This document shows positions 36,622-50,953 of a DNA stretch of 64,000 nucleotides, piece after piece. This DNA is from Hydractinia symbiolongicarpus (Eukaryota > Cnidaria > Hydrozoa > Anthoathecata > Hydractiniidae), in contig NC_079884.1 in the NCBI RefSeq assembly GCF_029227915.1, positions 18,974,001 to 19,038,000 of the forward strand, read 5' to 3'. Both the position numbers and the translations under genes were made by a program. The notes beneath the pieces are model-generated. The model made no database searches and was not told the origin of the DNA. It saw only the letters and a program-made list of their open reading frames with translations. How positions within the stretch are numbered: position 1 is the first letter of the stretch; each line of letters starts with the position of its first letter.

Positions 36622-39600
36622 TTCCATTGCTGCATGACGTTATAACACCGTCAACTACATGTACAGGCTACTAAAGGCTGTTATATGACCTTTTGCCGCC
36701 AAATAACCGCCTTACACGTAAATCACGTGGTTCCAGGTGTCTGTTCAGGTTGCCATTGGTGTAGTCCTACCACTATGAATGTACTACGACGTTCCAAATC
36801 GTCTTGCATTGCGCAATTGCGTTATAGCACCCCCAACTATGCGTACAGTCCTCTAAAGTCTGTTATATGACTCTTTGCCGCCTAATAATGACCTTACACA
36901 TAAATCACGCCGCTCCACATGTCTATGCAGGTTGCCATTGGTCTAGTCCTTCCACTGTTAATGTACTACGATGTCCTAAGTCGTTTTCGATTGCTTCATG
37001 ACGTTATAACACCGTCAACTACGCGTACAGTCCTCTAAAGTCTGTTATATGACTCTTTGCCGCCTAATAATGACCTTACACATAAATCACGCCGCTCCAC
37101 ATGTCTGTGCAAGTTGCCATTGGTTTATTCTTTCCACTCGCAATGTACTACGATGTCCTAAGTCGCTTTCTATTGCGTCATGACGCTATAACCCCGTCAA
37201 CTACGTGTACACGCTTCAAAAGCCTGTTATGTTACCTTTTGCCGCCTAATAAGGGCGTTACACGTAAATCACGTAATTCCGCGTGTCTGCACTGGTTACT
37301 ATTAGTTTATTCCCGCCACACTCATTGGACTACAACGTCCCAAGTCTATTTTCATTGCTGCATGACGTTATAACACCGCGAACTCCATGTACAGGCCTGT
37401 AAAGCTTGATATATGACGGTTTGACGCCTAGTAATTGCGTTACACGTAAACCACTTGGTTTTGCGTGTCTGCACTGGTTACTATTCCTTATACTCTCAAT
37501 GGACTACGATGACAAAAGTCGTTTCCCTTTGCGCCGTTGCGTTATAACACCGTCAACTACGCGTACAATCCTGTAAAGTCTGTTATATGACCTTTTGCCG
37601 CCTAATAATGGCCTTACACATAGATCACGTCGTTCCACATGCCTGTGCCAGTTGCTATTGGTCCATTCTTTCCACTCTCAATGTACTACGATGGCCTAAG
37701 TCGTTCCCCATTGCGTCATGACGCTATAACCGCGCCAACTACGTGTATAGTCTTCAAAAGTCTGTTATATGACCTTTTGCTGCCTAATGATGGCCTTACA
37801 CATAAGTCTCGTGGTTCCGCGTGTCTGCACAGGTTGTCATTGGTCTAGTTCTTCCACTGTCAATGGACTACGACGTCCCAAGTCGTTTTCCATTACGCCA
37901 TGGCCTTATAACACCGTCAACTGCGCGTACAGTCCTCTAAAGTCTGTTATGTGACCTTTTGCCGCCTAATAATGGCCTTACACGTATATCGCGTGGTTCC
38001 GCGTGTCTGCACTGGTTACCATTGGTTTATTCCCTCGACTCTCAATGGACTACAACGTCCCGAGTCTATTTCCAGATTGCTGCATGACGTTATAACACCG
38101 TCAACTACATTTACAAGCCTCTAAAGGCTGTTGTATGACCTTTTGCCGCCAAATAACCGCCTTACACGTAAATCACGTGGTTCCAGGTGTCTGTTCAGGT
38201 TGCCATTGGTGTAGTCCTACCACTATGAATGTACTACGACGTTCCAAATCGTCTTACATTGCGCAAATGCGTTATAACACCGTCAACTACGTGTACAGGG
38301 CTCTAAAGTCTGTTATATGACCTTTTGCCGCCTAATAATGTCCTTACACATAAATCACGTCGTTCCACATGTCTGTGCAGGTTGCCATTGGTCTATTCTT
38401 TCCACTCTCAATGCACTACGATGTCCTAAGTCGCTTTCTATTGCGTCATGACGCTATAAACCCGTCAACTACGCGTACAGTCCTCTAAAGTCTGTTATGT
38501 GACCTCTTGTCGCTTAATAATTGCCTTACACATAAATCACGTCGTTCCACATGTCTGTGCAAGTTGCCATTGGTCTATTCTTTCCACTCTCAATGTACTA
38601 CGATGTCCTAAGTCGCTTTCTATTGCGTCATGACGCTATAAACCCGTCAACTACGTGTACAGGCTTCAAAAGCTTGTTATGTGACCATTTGCCGCCTAAT
38701 AATGGCCTTACACGTAAATCACGTTATTCCGCGTGTCTGGACTGGTTACCATTAGTTTATTCCCTCCACACTCATTGGACTACAACGTCCAAAGTCTATT
38801 TCCATTGCTGCATGACGTTATAACACCGCGATCTCCATGTACAGGCCTGTAAAGCTTGATATATGACGGTTTGCCGCCTAGTAATGGCGTTACACGTTAA
38901 CCACGTGGTTCCGCTTGTCTGCACTGGTTACTATTCCTTATACTCTCAATGGACTACGATGACAAAAGTCGTTTCCCTTTGCGCCGTGACGTTATAACAC
39001 CGTCAACTACTCATACAGTCCTGTAAAGTCTGTTATATGAACTTTTGCCGCCTAATAATGGCCTTACACATAGATCACGTCGTTCCACATGTCTGTGCAA
39101 GTTGCAATTGGTTCATTATTTCCACTCTCAATGTACTACGATGTCCTAAGTCGTTTTCCATTGCGTCATGACGTTATAACAACGTCAACTAATTGTACAG
39201 GCCTCTAAAGGCTGTTATATGACCTTTTGCCGCCTAATAATGGCCTTACACATAACTTACGTCGTTCCACATGTCTGGGCAGGTTGCCATTGGTCTAGTA
39301 ATTTCAATATCAATGCACTACGACGTCCCAAGTTGTTTTCCTTTGTGCCATGGCCTTATAACACCGCCAACTACGCGTACAGTCCTCTAAAGTCTGTTAT
39401 ATGACCCTTTGCCACCTAATAATGGCCTTACACATAGATCACGTCGTTCCACATGTCTGTGCAAGTTGCCATTGGTCCATTCTTTCCACTTTCAATATAC
39501 TACGATGTGCTAAGTTGCTTTCCATTGCGTCATGACGCTATAACCCCGTCAACTACATGTACAGGCTTCAAAAGTCTGTTATGTAACCTTTTGCCGCCTA

Positions 39601-41278
39601 ATAATGGCCTTGCACGTAAATCACGTAGTTCCGGATGTGTGCACTGGTTACCACTGGTTTATTCCCTCGACACTCAATCGACTGCAACGCCCCAAGTCTA
39701 TTTCCATTGCTGCATGACGTTATAACACCGTCAACTACGCGTACAGTCCTCTAAAATCTGTTATATGACCTTTTGCCGCCTAATAATGGCCTTACACATA
39801 AATCACGTCGTTCCACATGTCTGGGCAGGTTGCCATTGGTCTAGTACTTTCAATATCAATGCACTACGACGTCCCAAGTTGTTTTCCTTTGTATCATGGT
39901 TTTATAACACCGTCAACTGCGCGTGCAGTCCTCTAAAGTCTGTTATATGATTTTTTGCCGCCCAATAATGGCCTTACACATAAATCACGTCGTTCCACAT
40001 GTCTGGGGAAGTTACCATTGGTCTAGTACTTTCACTATCAATGCACTACAACGTTCCAAGTTATTTTCCATTGTGCCATGGCCTTATAACACTGCCAAGT
40101 ACGCGTACAGTACTCTAAAGTCTGTTATATGACCTTTTGCCGCCTATTAATGGCCTTACACCTAAATCACGTGGTTCCGCGTGTTTGCACTGGTTACCAT
40201 TGGTTTATTCCCTCGACACTTAATGGACTATGACGTCCCAATCGTTTTCCATTGGGCCATGGCCCTGTAACACCGACAACTAAGCGTACAGTCCTCTAAA
40301 TGCTGTATTATGGCATTTTACTGTCTAATAAAGACCTTATGCGTAAATCAGGTGGTTCCGAGTGTCTGCACTGGTTACCATTAATATATTCCTTCCACTC
40401 TCAATAGACTAAAAAGTTCCAAGTCGTTTTTCCATTGCGCCATAACGTTATAACACCGTCAACTACGCGTTCAGTCCTCTAAAGTCTGTAATATGACCTT
40501 TCGCCGCCTAATAATGGCCTTACACATAAATCACGTCGTTCCACATGTCTCTGTAAGTTGCCATTGGTCCATTCTTTCCACTCTCAATGGTGGTTCAGAG
40601 AGTCTGCACTGGTTAACATTGGTATATTCCTTCCACTCTCAATAGACTAAGAAGTCCAAAGTCGTTCCCCATTACGTCATGACGCTATAACCCTGTCAAC
40701 TACGTGTACAGGCTTTAAAAGGCTGTTATGTGACCATTTGCCGCCTAATAATGGCCTTACACACAAATCACGTCGTTCCACATGTCTGGGCAAGTTGTTA
40801 TTGGTCTAGTCCTTTCACTGTTAATGTACTACGATGTCTTAAGTCGTTTTCGATTGCGTCATGACGTTATAACACCGTCAACTACGCGTACAATCCTCTA
40901 AAGTCTGTTATATGACCTCTTGCCGCTTAATAATGGCCTTACACATAAATCACGTCGTTCCACATGTCTGTGCAGGTTGCCATTGGTCTAGTCCTTCCAC
41001 TCTCAATGGACTACGATGTCCCAAGTCATTTTCCATTACGCCATGGCCTCATAACACCGCCAACTGCGCGTACAGTCCTCTAAAGTCTGTTATATGACCT
41101 TTTGCCGCCTATTAATGGCCTTACACCTAAATCACGTGGTTCTGCGTGTCTGCACTGGTTACTATTGGTTGATTTCCTCGACACTCAATGGACTATGACG
41201 TCCCAATCGTTTTCCATTGCGCCATGGCGCTGTAACACCGACAACTAAGCGTACAGTCCTCTAAATGCTGTATTATGG

Positions 41279-42599
41279 CATTTTGCTGTCTAATAATGGC
41301 CTTACACGTAAATCACGTAATTCCGCGTGTCTGGACTGGTTACCATTAGTTTATTCCCTCCACACTCATTGGACTACAACGTCCAAAGTCTATATCCATT
41401 GCTGCATGACGTCATAACACCGCGAACTCCATGTACAGGCCTGTAAAGCTTGATATTTGACGGTTTGCCGCCTAGTAATGGCGTTACACGTTAACCACTT
41501 GGTTCCGCGTGTCTGCACTGGTTACTATTCCTTATACTCTCAATGGACTACGATGACAAAAGTCGTTTCCCTTTGCGCCGTGGCGTTATAACACCGTCAA
41601 CTCCTCGTACAGTCCTGTAAAGTCTGTTATATGACCTCTTGCCGCCTAATAATGGCCTTACACATAGATCACGTCGTTCCACATGTCTGTGCAAGTTGCT
41701 ATTGGTCCATTCTTTCCATTCTCAATGTACTACGATGTCCTAAGTCGTTTTCCATTGCGTCATGACGTTATAACAACGTCAACTAATTGTACAGGGCTCT
41801 CAAGCCTGCTTTATGACCTTTTGCCGCCTAATACAGACCATATGCGTAATTCAGGTGGTTCGGAGTGTCTGCACTGGTTACCATTAATATATTCCTTCCA
41901 CTCTCAATAGACTAAAAAGTTCCAAGTCGTTTTTCCATTGCGTCATAACGTTATAACACCGTCAACTACGCGTTCAGTCCTCTAAAGTCTGTTATATGAC
42001 CTTTCGCCGCCTAATAATGGCCTTACACATAAATCACGTCGTTCCACATGTCTCTGTAAGTTGCCATTGGTCCATTCTTTCCACTCTCAATGGTGGTTCA
42101 GAGAGTCTGCACTGGTTACCATTGGTATATTCCTTCCACTCTCAATAGACTAAGAAGTCCAAAGTCGTTCCCCATTGCGTCATGACGCTAAAACCCTGTC
42201 AACTACGTGTACAGGCTTCAAAAGGCTGTTATGTGACCATTTGCCGCCTAATAATGGCCTTACACACAAATCACGTCGTTCCACATGTCTTGGCAAGTTG
42301 TTATTGGTCTAGTCCTTTCACTGTTAATGTACTACGATGTCCTAAGTCGTTTTCGATTGCGTCATGGCCTCATAACACCGCCAACTGCGCGTACAGTCCT
42401 CTAAAGTCTGTTACATGACATTTTGCCGCCTATTAATGGCCTTACACCTAAATCACGTGGTTCTGCGTGTCTGCACTGGTTACCATTGGTTGATTCCCTC
42501 GACACTCAATGGACTATGACGTCCCAATCGTTTTCCATTGCGCCATGGCCCTGTAACACCGACAACTAAGCGTACAGTCCTCTAAATGCTGTATTATGG
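41279..42599 (+). repeat. 1321-bp segment present only in Y2
   Basis: Y1 position about 27930 corresponds to both ends of this segment. The extra DNA is not foreign. It begins with CATTTTGCTGTCTAATAATGG, has type-e and following monomers like those at 25.4-25.87 kb, and then a second copy of the 27.0-27.9 kb stretch including the CAATGG-TGGTTCAG junction. A duplication by unequal exchange within the Y block explains it. Confidence 0.85.
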
Positions 42600-45180
42600 C
42601 ATTTTCCTGTCTAATAATGGCCTTACACGTAAATCACGTAATTCCGCGTGTCTGCACTGGTTACCATTAGTTGATTCCCTCCACACTCATTGGACTACAA
42701 CGTCCCAACTCTATTTTCATTGCTGCATGACGTTATAACACCGCGAACTCCATGTACAGGCCTGTAAAGCTTGATATATGACGGTTTGCCGCCTAGTAAT
42801 GGCGTTACACGTAAACCACGTGGGTCCGCGTGTCTGCACTGGTTACTATTCCTTATACTCTCAATGGACTACGATGACAAAAGTCGTTTCCCTTTGCGCC
42901 GTTGCGTTATAACACCGTCAACTACGCGTACAATCCTGTAAAGTCTGTTGTATGACTTTTTGCCGCCTAATAATTGCCTTACACATAGATCACGTCGGTC
43001 CACATGCCTGTGCAAAGTGCTATTGGTCCATTCTTTCCACTCTCAATGTACTACGATGGCCTAAGTCGTTTTCCATTGCGTCATGACGTTATAACAACGT
43101 CAACCAATTGTACAGGCCTCTAAAGCCTGCTTTATGACCTTTTGCCGCCTGATAAAGACCATACACGTAATTCAGGTGGTTCCGAGTGTCTGCAGTGGTT
43201 ACCATTGGTCTATTTGTTCCACTCTCAATAGACTAAGAAGTGCCAAGTCGTTCCCCATCGCGTCATGACGCTATAACCGCGCCAACTACGTGTACAGTCT
43301 TCAAATGGCTGTTATATGACCTTTTGCCGCCTAATAATGGCCTTACACATAAGTCTCGTTGTTCCGCGTGTCTGCACATGTTGTCATTGGTCTAGTTCTT
43401 CCACTCTCAATGGACTACGACGTCCCAAGTCGTTTTCCATTACGCCATGGCCTTATAACACCGTCAACTGCGCGTACAGTCCTCTAAAGTCTGTTATATG
43501 ACCTTTCGCAGCCTAATAATGGCCTTACACATAAATCACGTCGTTCCACATGTCTGTGCAGGTTGCCATTGGTCTATTCCTTCCACTGTTAATGTACTGC
43601 GACGTTCTAAGTCGTTTTCCATTGCGTCATGACGTTATAACACCGTCAACCACGCGTACAGTCCTCTAAAGTCTCTTATATGTACTTTTGCCACCTAATA
43701 ATGGCCTTACACATAAATCACGTCGTTCCACATGTCTCTGTAAGTTGCCATTGGTCCATTCTTTCCACTCCCAATGTACTGCGATGTCCTAAGTCGTTTT
43801 CTATTGCGTAATGACGTTATAACACCGTCAACTACGCGTACAGGCCTTTAAAGGCTGTTATATGACCTTTCGCAGCCTAATAATGGCCTTACACATAAAT
43901 CACGTCGTTCCACATGTCTGTGCAGGTTGCCATTGGTCTATTCCTTGTACTGTTAATGTACTGCGACGTCCTAAGTCGTTTTCCATTGCGTCATGACGTT
44001 ATAACACCGTCAACTACGCGTACAGTCCTCTAAAGTCTCTTATATGTACTTTTGCCACCTAATAATGGCCTTACACATAAATCACGTCGTTCCACATGTC
44101 TCTGTAAGTTGCCATTGGTCCATTCTTTCCACTCCCAATGTACTGGGATGTCCTAAGTCGTTTTCTATTGCGTAATGACGTTATAACACCGTCAACTACG
44201 CGTACAGGCCTTTAAAGGCTGTTATATGACCTTTGCCGCCTAATAATGGCCTTACACATATATCACGTCGTTCCACATGTCTGTGCAGGTTGCCATTGGT
44301 CTATTCCTTGTACTGTTAATGTACTGCGACGTCCTAAGTCGTTTTCCATTGCGTCATGACGTTATAACACCGTCAACTACGCGTACAGTCCTCTAAAGTC
44401 TCTTATATGTACTTCTACCACCTAATAATGGCCTTACACATCAATCACGTCGTTCCACATGTCTCTGTAAGTTGCCATTTGTCTATTCCTTCCACTGTTA
44501 ATGTACTGCGACGTCCTAAGTCGTTTTCCATTGCGTCATGACGCTATAACACCGTCAACTACGTGTACAGTCCTCTAAAGTCTGTTATATCACCTTTTGG
44601 CGCCTAATAATGGCTTTAGAAATAAATCACGTGGTTCCACGTGTCTACACTAGTTACTATTCTTTATACTTTCAATTGACTATGATGTCAAAAGTCGTTT
44701 CCCATTGCGCCGTGGCGTTATAACACCGTCAACTACATGTGCAGGCTTCTAAAGGCTGTTATATGACCTTTTGCTGCCTAATAACGGCCTTACACGTAAA
44801 TCACGTGGTTCCTCGTGTCTGTGCAGGTTGCCATTGGTCTATTCCTTCCACTCTCCATGGACTATGACGTCCCAAGTCCTTTTCCATTACACCATGGCCT
44901 TATAACACCGTCAACTACGCGTACAGTCCTCTAAAGTCTGTTATTTGACCTTTTGCCACCTTATAACGGCCTTACACATAAATCACGTCGTTCCACATGT
45001 CTCTGCAAGTTGCCATTGGTCCATTCTTTCCACTCTCAATATACTACGATGTCCTAAGTCGCTTTCCATTGCGTCATGACGCTATAACCCCGTCAACTAC
45101 ATGTACAGGCTTCAAAAGCCTGTTATGTGACCTTTTCCGCCTAATAATGGCCTTACACGTATATCGCGTGGTTCCGCGTG

Positions 45181-45308
45181 TCTGCACTTGTTACCATTGG
45201 TTTATTCCCTTGACACTGAATGGACTACAACGTCCCAAGTCTATTTACCATTGGTTACCATTGGTTTATTCCCTTGACACTCAATGGACTACAACGTCCC
45301 AAGTCTAT
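45181..45308 (+). repeat. Doubled 64-bp unit (Y2)
   Basis: Y2 copy of 30512-30639 at offset 14669; join near 45241. Confidence 0.9.
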
Positions 45309-48300
45309 TTCCATTGCTGCATGACGTTATAACACCGTCAACTACATGTACAGGCTTCTAAAGGCTGTTATATGACCTTTTGCCGCCAAATAACCGCCTT
45401 ACACGTAAATCACGTGGTTCCAGGTGTCTGTTCAGGTTGAAATTGGTGTATTCCTACCACTATGAATGTACTACGACGTTCCAAATCGTCCTACATTGCG
45501 CAATTACGTTATAGCACCACCAACTACGCGTACAGTCCTCTAAAGTCTGTTATATGACTCTTTGTCGCCTAATAATGACCTTACACATCAATCACGCCGC
45601 TCCACATGTCTGTGCAAGTTGCCATTGGTTTATTCTTTCCACTCGCAATGTACTACGATGTCCTAAGTCGCTTTCTATTGCGTCATGACGCTATAACCCC
45701 GTCAACTACGTGTACAGGCTTCAAAAGCCTGTTATGTTACCTTTTGCCGCCTAATAATGGCCTTACACGTAAATCACGTAATTCCGCGTGTCTGCACTGG
45801 TTACCATTAGTTTATTCCCTCCACACTTACTGGACTACAACGTCCCAAGTCTATTTTCATTGCTGCATGACGTTATAACACCGCGAACTCCTTGTACAGG
45901 CTTGTAAAGCTTGATATATGACGGTTTGCCGCCTAGTAATGGCGTTACACGTAAACCACGTGGTTCTGCGTGTCTGCACTGGTTACTATTCCTTATACTC
46001 TCAATGGACTACGATGACAAAAGTCGTTTCCCTTTGCGCCGTTGCGTTATAACACCGTCAACTACGCGTACAATCCTGTAAAGTCTGTTATATGACCTTT
46101 TGCCGCTTAATAATGGCCTTACACATAGATCACGTCGTTCCACATGCCTGTGCAGTTGCTATTGGTCCATTCTTTCCACTCTCAATGTACTACGATGGCC
46201 TAAGTCGTTTTCCATTGCGTCATGACGTTATAACAACGTCAACTAATTGTACAGGCCTCTAAAGCCTGCTTTATGACCTTTTGCCGCCTAATAAAGACCA
46301 TATGTGTAATTCAGGTGGTTCCGAGTGTCTGCAGTGGTTACCATTGGTCTATTTTTTCCACGCTCAATAGACTAAGAAGTGCCAAGTCGTTCCCCATTGC
46401 GTCATGACGCTATAACCGCGCCAACTACATGTACAGGCTTCTAAAAGTTGTTTTATGACCTTTTGCCGCCAAATAACCGCCTTGCACGTAAATCACGTGG
46501 TTCCAGGTGTCTGTTCAGGTTGCCATTGGTGTAGTCCTACCACTATGAATGTACTACGACGTTCCAAATCGTCTTACATTACGCATATGCGTTTTAGCAC
46601 CGCCAACTACGCGTACAGTCCTCTAAAGTCTGTTATATGACTCTTTGCCGCCTAATAATGGCCTTACACATAAATCACGCCGCTCCACATGTCTGTGCAG
46701 GTTGCCATTGGTCTAGTCCTTCCACTGTTAATGTACTACGATGTCCTAAGTCGTTTTCGATTGCTTCATGACGTTATAACACCGTCAACTACGCGTACAG
46801 TCCTCTAAAGTCTGTTATATGACCTCTTGCCGCTTAATAATGGCCTTACACATAAATCACGTCGTTCCACATGTCTGTGCAAGTTGCCATTGGTTTATTC
46901 TTTCCACTCGCAATGTACTGCGATGTCCTAAGTCGTTTTCTATTGCGTAATAACGTTATAACACCGTCAACTACGCGTGCAGGCCTTTAAAGGCTGTTAT
47001 ATGACCTTTTGCCGCCTAATAATGGCCTTACACATAACTTACGTCGTTCCACATGTCTGCGCAAGTTGCCATTGGTCTAGTGCTTTCACTATCAATGCAC
47101 TACGACGTCCCAAGTTGTTTTTCATTGTGCCATGGCCTTACAACACCGCCAACTACGCGTACAATCCTCTAAATGCTGTATTATGGCATTTTGCTGTCTA
47201 ATAAAGACCTTACGCGTAATTCAGGTGGTTCCGAGTGTCTGCACTAGTTACCATTTGTCTATTTCTTCCACTCTCAATGGACTACGACGTCCCAAGTCTA
47301 TTTTCATTGCTTAATGGCTTTATAACACCGTCAACTAGTTGTTTTATGACCTTTTGCCTCCTATAAACATCCTTGCACGTAATACACGTCGTGCTCTGTT
47401 CAGGTTGGCATTGGTCTAGTCCTTCCACTCTCAGTGGACTACGACGTCCCAAGTCATTTTCCATAACGCCATTGCCTTATAACACCGTCAACTGCGCGTA
47501 CAGTCTTCTAAAGTCTGTTATATGACCTTTTGCCGGCTAATAATGGCCTTACACATAAATCACGTCGTTCCACATGTCTGGGCAAGTTGCCATTGGTCTA
47601 GTCCTTTCACTATCAATGCACTACGAAGTCCCAAGTGCTTTTCTCTTGCGCAATAGCCTTATAACACCGTCAACTACGTGAACAGGCCTCTAAGTGCTGT
47701 TATACGACCTTTTGCCGCCTAATAATGGCCTTACACATAAATCACGTCGTTCCACATGTCTGCGCAAGTTGCCATTGGTCTAGTGCTTTCACTATCAATG
47801 CACTACGACGTCCCAAGTTGTTTTTCATTGTGCCATGGCCTTACAACACTGCCAACTACGCGTACAATCCTCTAAATGCTGCATTATGGCATTTTGCTGT
47901 CTAATAAAGACCTTATGCGTAATTCAGGTGGTTCCGAGTGTCTGCACTAGTTACCATTGGTCTATTTCCTCCACTGTCAATGGACTACGACGTTGCAAGT
48001 CTATTTCCATTGCTGCATGACGTTATAACACCGTCAACTACGCGTACAGTCCTCTGAAGTCTGTTATATGACATTTTGCCGCCTAATAATGGCCTTACAC
48101 ATAAATTACATCGTTCCACATGTCTGGGCAAGCTGCCATTGGTCTGGTACTTTCAATATCAATGCACTACGACGTCCCAAGTTGTTTTCCATTGTGCCAT
48201 GGCCTTATAAAACCGCCAACTACGCGTACAGTCCTCTAAAGTCTGTTATATGACTCTTTGCCGCCTAATAATGGCCTTACACATAAATCACGCCACTCGA

Positions 48301-50825
48301 CATGTCTGTGCAGGTTGCCATTGGTCTAGTCCTTCCACTGTTAATATACTACGACGTCCTCTGACGTTTTCGATCGCGTCATGACGTTATAACACCGTCA
48401 ACTACGCGTACAGTCCTCTAAAGTCTGTTATATGACCTCTTGCCGCTTAATAATGGCCTTACACATAAATCACGTCGTTCCACATGTCTGTGCAAGTTGC
48501 CATTGGTCTATTCTTTCCACTCTCAATGTACTACGATGTCCTAAGTCGCTTTCTATTGCGTCATGACGCTATAACCCCGTCAACTACGTGTACAGGCTTC
48601 AAAAGCCTGTTATGTGACCTTTTGCCGCCTAATAATGGCCTTACACGTAAATCACGTAATTCCGCGTGTCTGCAGTGGTTATCATTAGTTTATTCCCTCC
48701 ACACTCATTGGACTACAACGTCCCAAGTCTATTTCCATTGCTGCATGACGTTATAACACCGCGAACTCAATGTACAGGCCTGTAAAGCTTGATATATGAC
48801 GGTTTGCGGCCTAGTAATGGCGTTACACGTAAACCACGTGGTTCCGCGTGTCTGCAATGGTTACTATTCCTTATACTCTCAATGGACAACGATGACAAAA
48901 GTCGTTTCCCTTTGCGCCGTGACGTTATAACACCGTCAACTACGCGTACAGTCCTCTAAAGTCTGTTATATGACCTTTTGGCGCCTAATAATGGCTTTAG
49001 AAATAAATCACGTGGTTCCACGTGTCTACACTAGTTACTATTCTTTATACTTTCAATGAACTATGATGACAAAAGTCGTTTCCCTTTGCGCCATTGCGTT
49101 ATAACATAGTCAACTACGCGTACAATCCTGTAAAGTCTGTTGTATGACCTTTTGCCGCCTAATAATGGCCTTACACATAGATCACGTCGGTCCACATGCC
49201 TGTGCAAGTTGCTATTGGTCCATTCTTTCCACTCTCAATGTACTACGATGGCCTAAGTCGTTTTCCATTGCGTCATGACGTCATAACAACGTCAACTAAT
49301 TGTACAGGCCTCTAAAGCCTGCTTTATGACCTTTTGCCGCCTAATAAAGACCATACACGTAATTCAGGTGGTTCCGAGTGTCTGCAGTGGTTACCATTGG
49401 TCTATTTTTTCCACTCTCAATAGACTAAGAAGTGCCAAGTCGTTCCTCATCGCGTCATGACGCTATAACCGCGCCAACTACGTGTACAGTCTTCAAAAGG
49501 CTGTTATATGACCTTTTGCCGCCTAATAATGGCCTTACACATAAGTCTCGTGGTTCCGCGTGTCTGCGCAGGTTGTCATTGGTCTAGTTCTTCCACTCTC
49601 AATGGACTACGACGTCCCAAGTCGTTTTCCATTACGCCATGGCCTTATAACACCGTCAACTGCGCGTACAGTCCTCTAAAGTCTGTTATATGACCTTACG
49701 CAGCCTAATAATGGCCTTACACATAAATCACGTCGTTCCACATGTCTGTGCAGGTTGCCATTGATCTATTCCTTCCACTGTTAATGTACTGCGACGTCCT
49801 AAGTCGTTTTCCATTGCGTCATGACGTTATAACACCGTCAACTACGCGTACAGTCCTCTAAAGTCTCTTATATATTTTTGCCACCTAATATTGTCCTTAC
49901 ACATAAATCACGTCGTTCCACATGTCTCTGTAAGTTGCCATTGGTCCATTCTTTCCACTCCCAATGTACTGCGATGTTCTAAGTCGTTTTCTATTGCGTA
50001 ATGACGTTATAACACCGTCAACTACGCGTACAGTCCTTTAAAGGCTGTTATATGACCTTTGCCGCTTAATAATGGCCTTACACATATATCACGTCGTTCC
50101 ACATGTCTGTGCAGGTTGCCATTGGTCTATTCCTTCCACTGTTAATGTACTGCGACGTCCTAAGTCGTTTTCCATTGCGTCATGACGTTATAACACCGTC
50201 AACTACGCGTACAGTCCTCTAAAGTCTCTTATATTTACTTCTGCCACCTAATAATGGCCTTACACATCAATCACGTCGTTCCACATGTCTCTGTAAGTTG
50301 CCATTTGTCTATTCCTTCCACTGTTAATGTACTGCGACGTCCTAAGTCGTTTTCCATTGCGTCATGACGCTATAACACCGTCATTTACGTGTACAGTCCT
50401 CTAAAGTCTGTTATATCACCATTTGGCGCCTAATAATGGCTTTAGAAATAAATCACGTGGTTCCACGTGTCTACACTAGTTACTATTCTTTGTACTTTCA
50501 ATGGACTATGATGTCAAAAGTCGTTTCCCATTGCGCCGTGGCGTTATAACACCGTCAACTACATGTGCAGGCTTCTAAAGTCTGTTATTTGACATTTTGC
50601 CACCTTATAACGGCCTTACACATAAATCACGTCGTTCCACATGTCTCTGCAAGTTGCCATTGGTCCATTCTTTCCACTCTCAATATACTACGATGTCCTA
50701 AGTCGCTTTCCATTGCGTCATGACGCTAAAACCCCGTCAACTACATGTACAGGCTTTAAAAGCCTGTTATGTGACCTTTTGCCGCCTAATAATGGCCTTA
50801 CACGTATATCGCGTGGTTCTGCATG

Positions 50826-50953
50826 TCTGCACTTGTTACCATTGGTTTATTCCCTCGACACTGAATGGACTACAACGTCCCAAGTCTATTTACCATTGGT
50901 TACCATTGGTTTATTCCCTTGACACTTAATGGACTACAACGTCCCAAGTCTAT
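50826..50953 (+). repeat. Doubled 64-bp unit (Y2)
   Basis: Y2 copy of 36494-36621 at offset 14332; join near 50886. The second unit has ACACTTAATGG where Y1 has ACACTCAATGG. Confidence 0.9.

Larger units (their letters stand above)
24170..37945 (+). repeat. Large higher-order block Y1 (13.8 kb)
   Basis: Aligns with Y2 at offsets of 13776 at its left edge, 13348 for about 25.2-27.9 kb, 14669 for 27.93-33.33 kb and 14331/14332 for 33.7-37.9 kb. Identity within each aligned run looks like about 99% by eye. The right edge joins directly to a copy of the left edge at GTTATGTGACC (37946), so Y1 and Y2 form a head-to-tail pair. Internally, about 28.1-31.2 kb resembles 34.4-37.6 kb at a lower level of identity, so Y itself contains an older duplication of about 6 kb. 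Confidence 0.9.
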
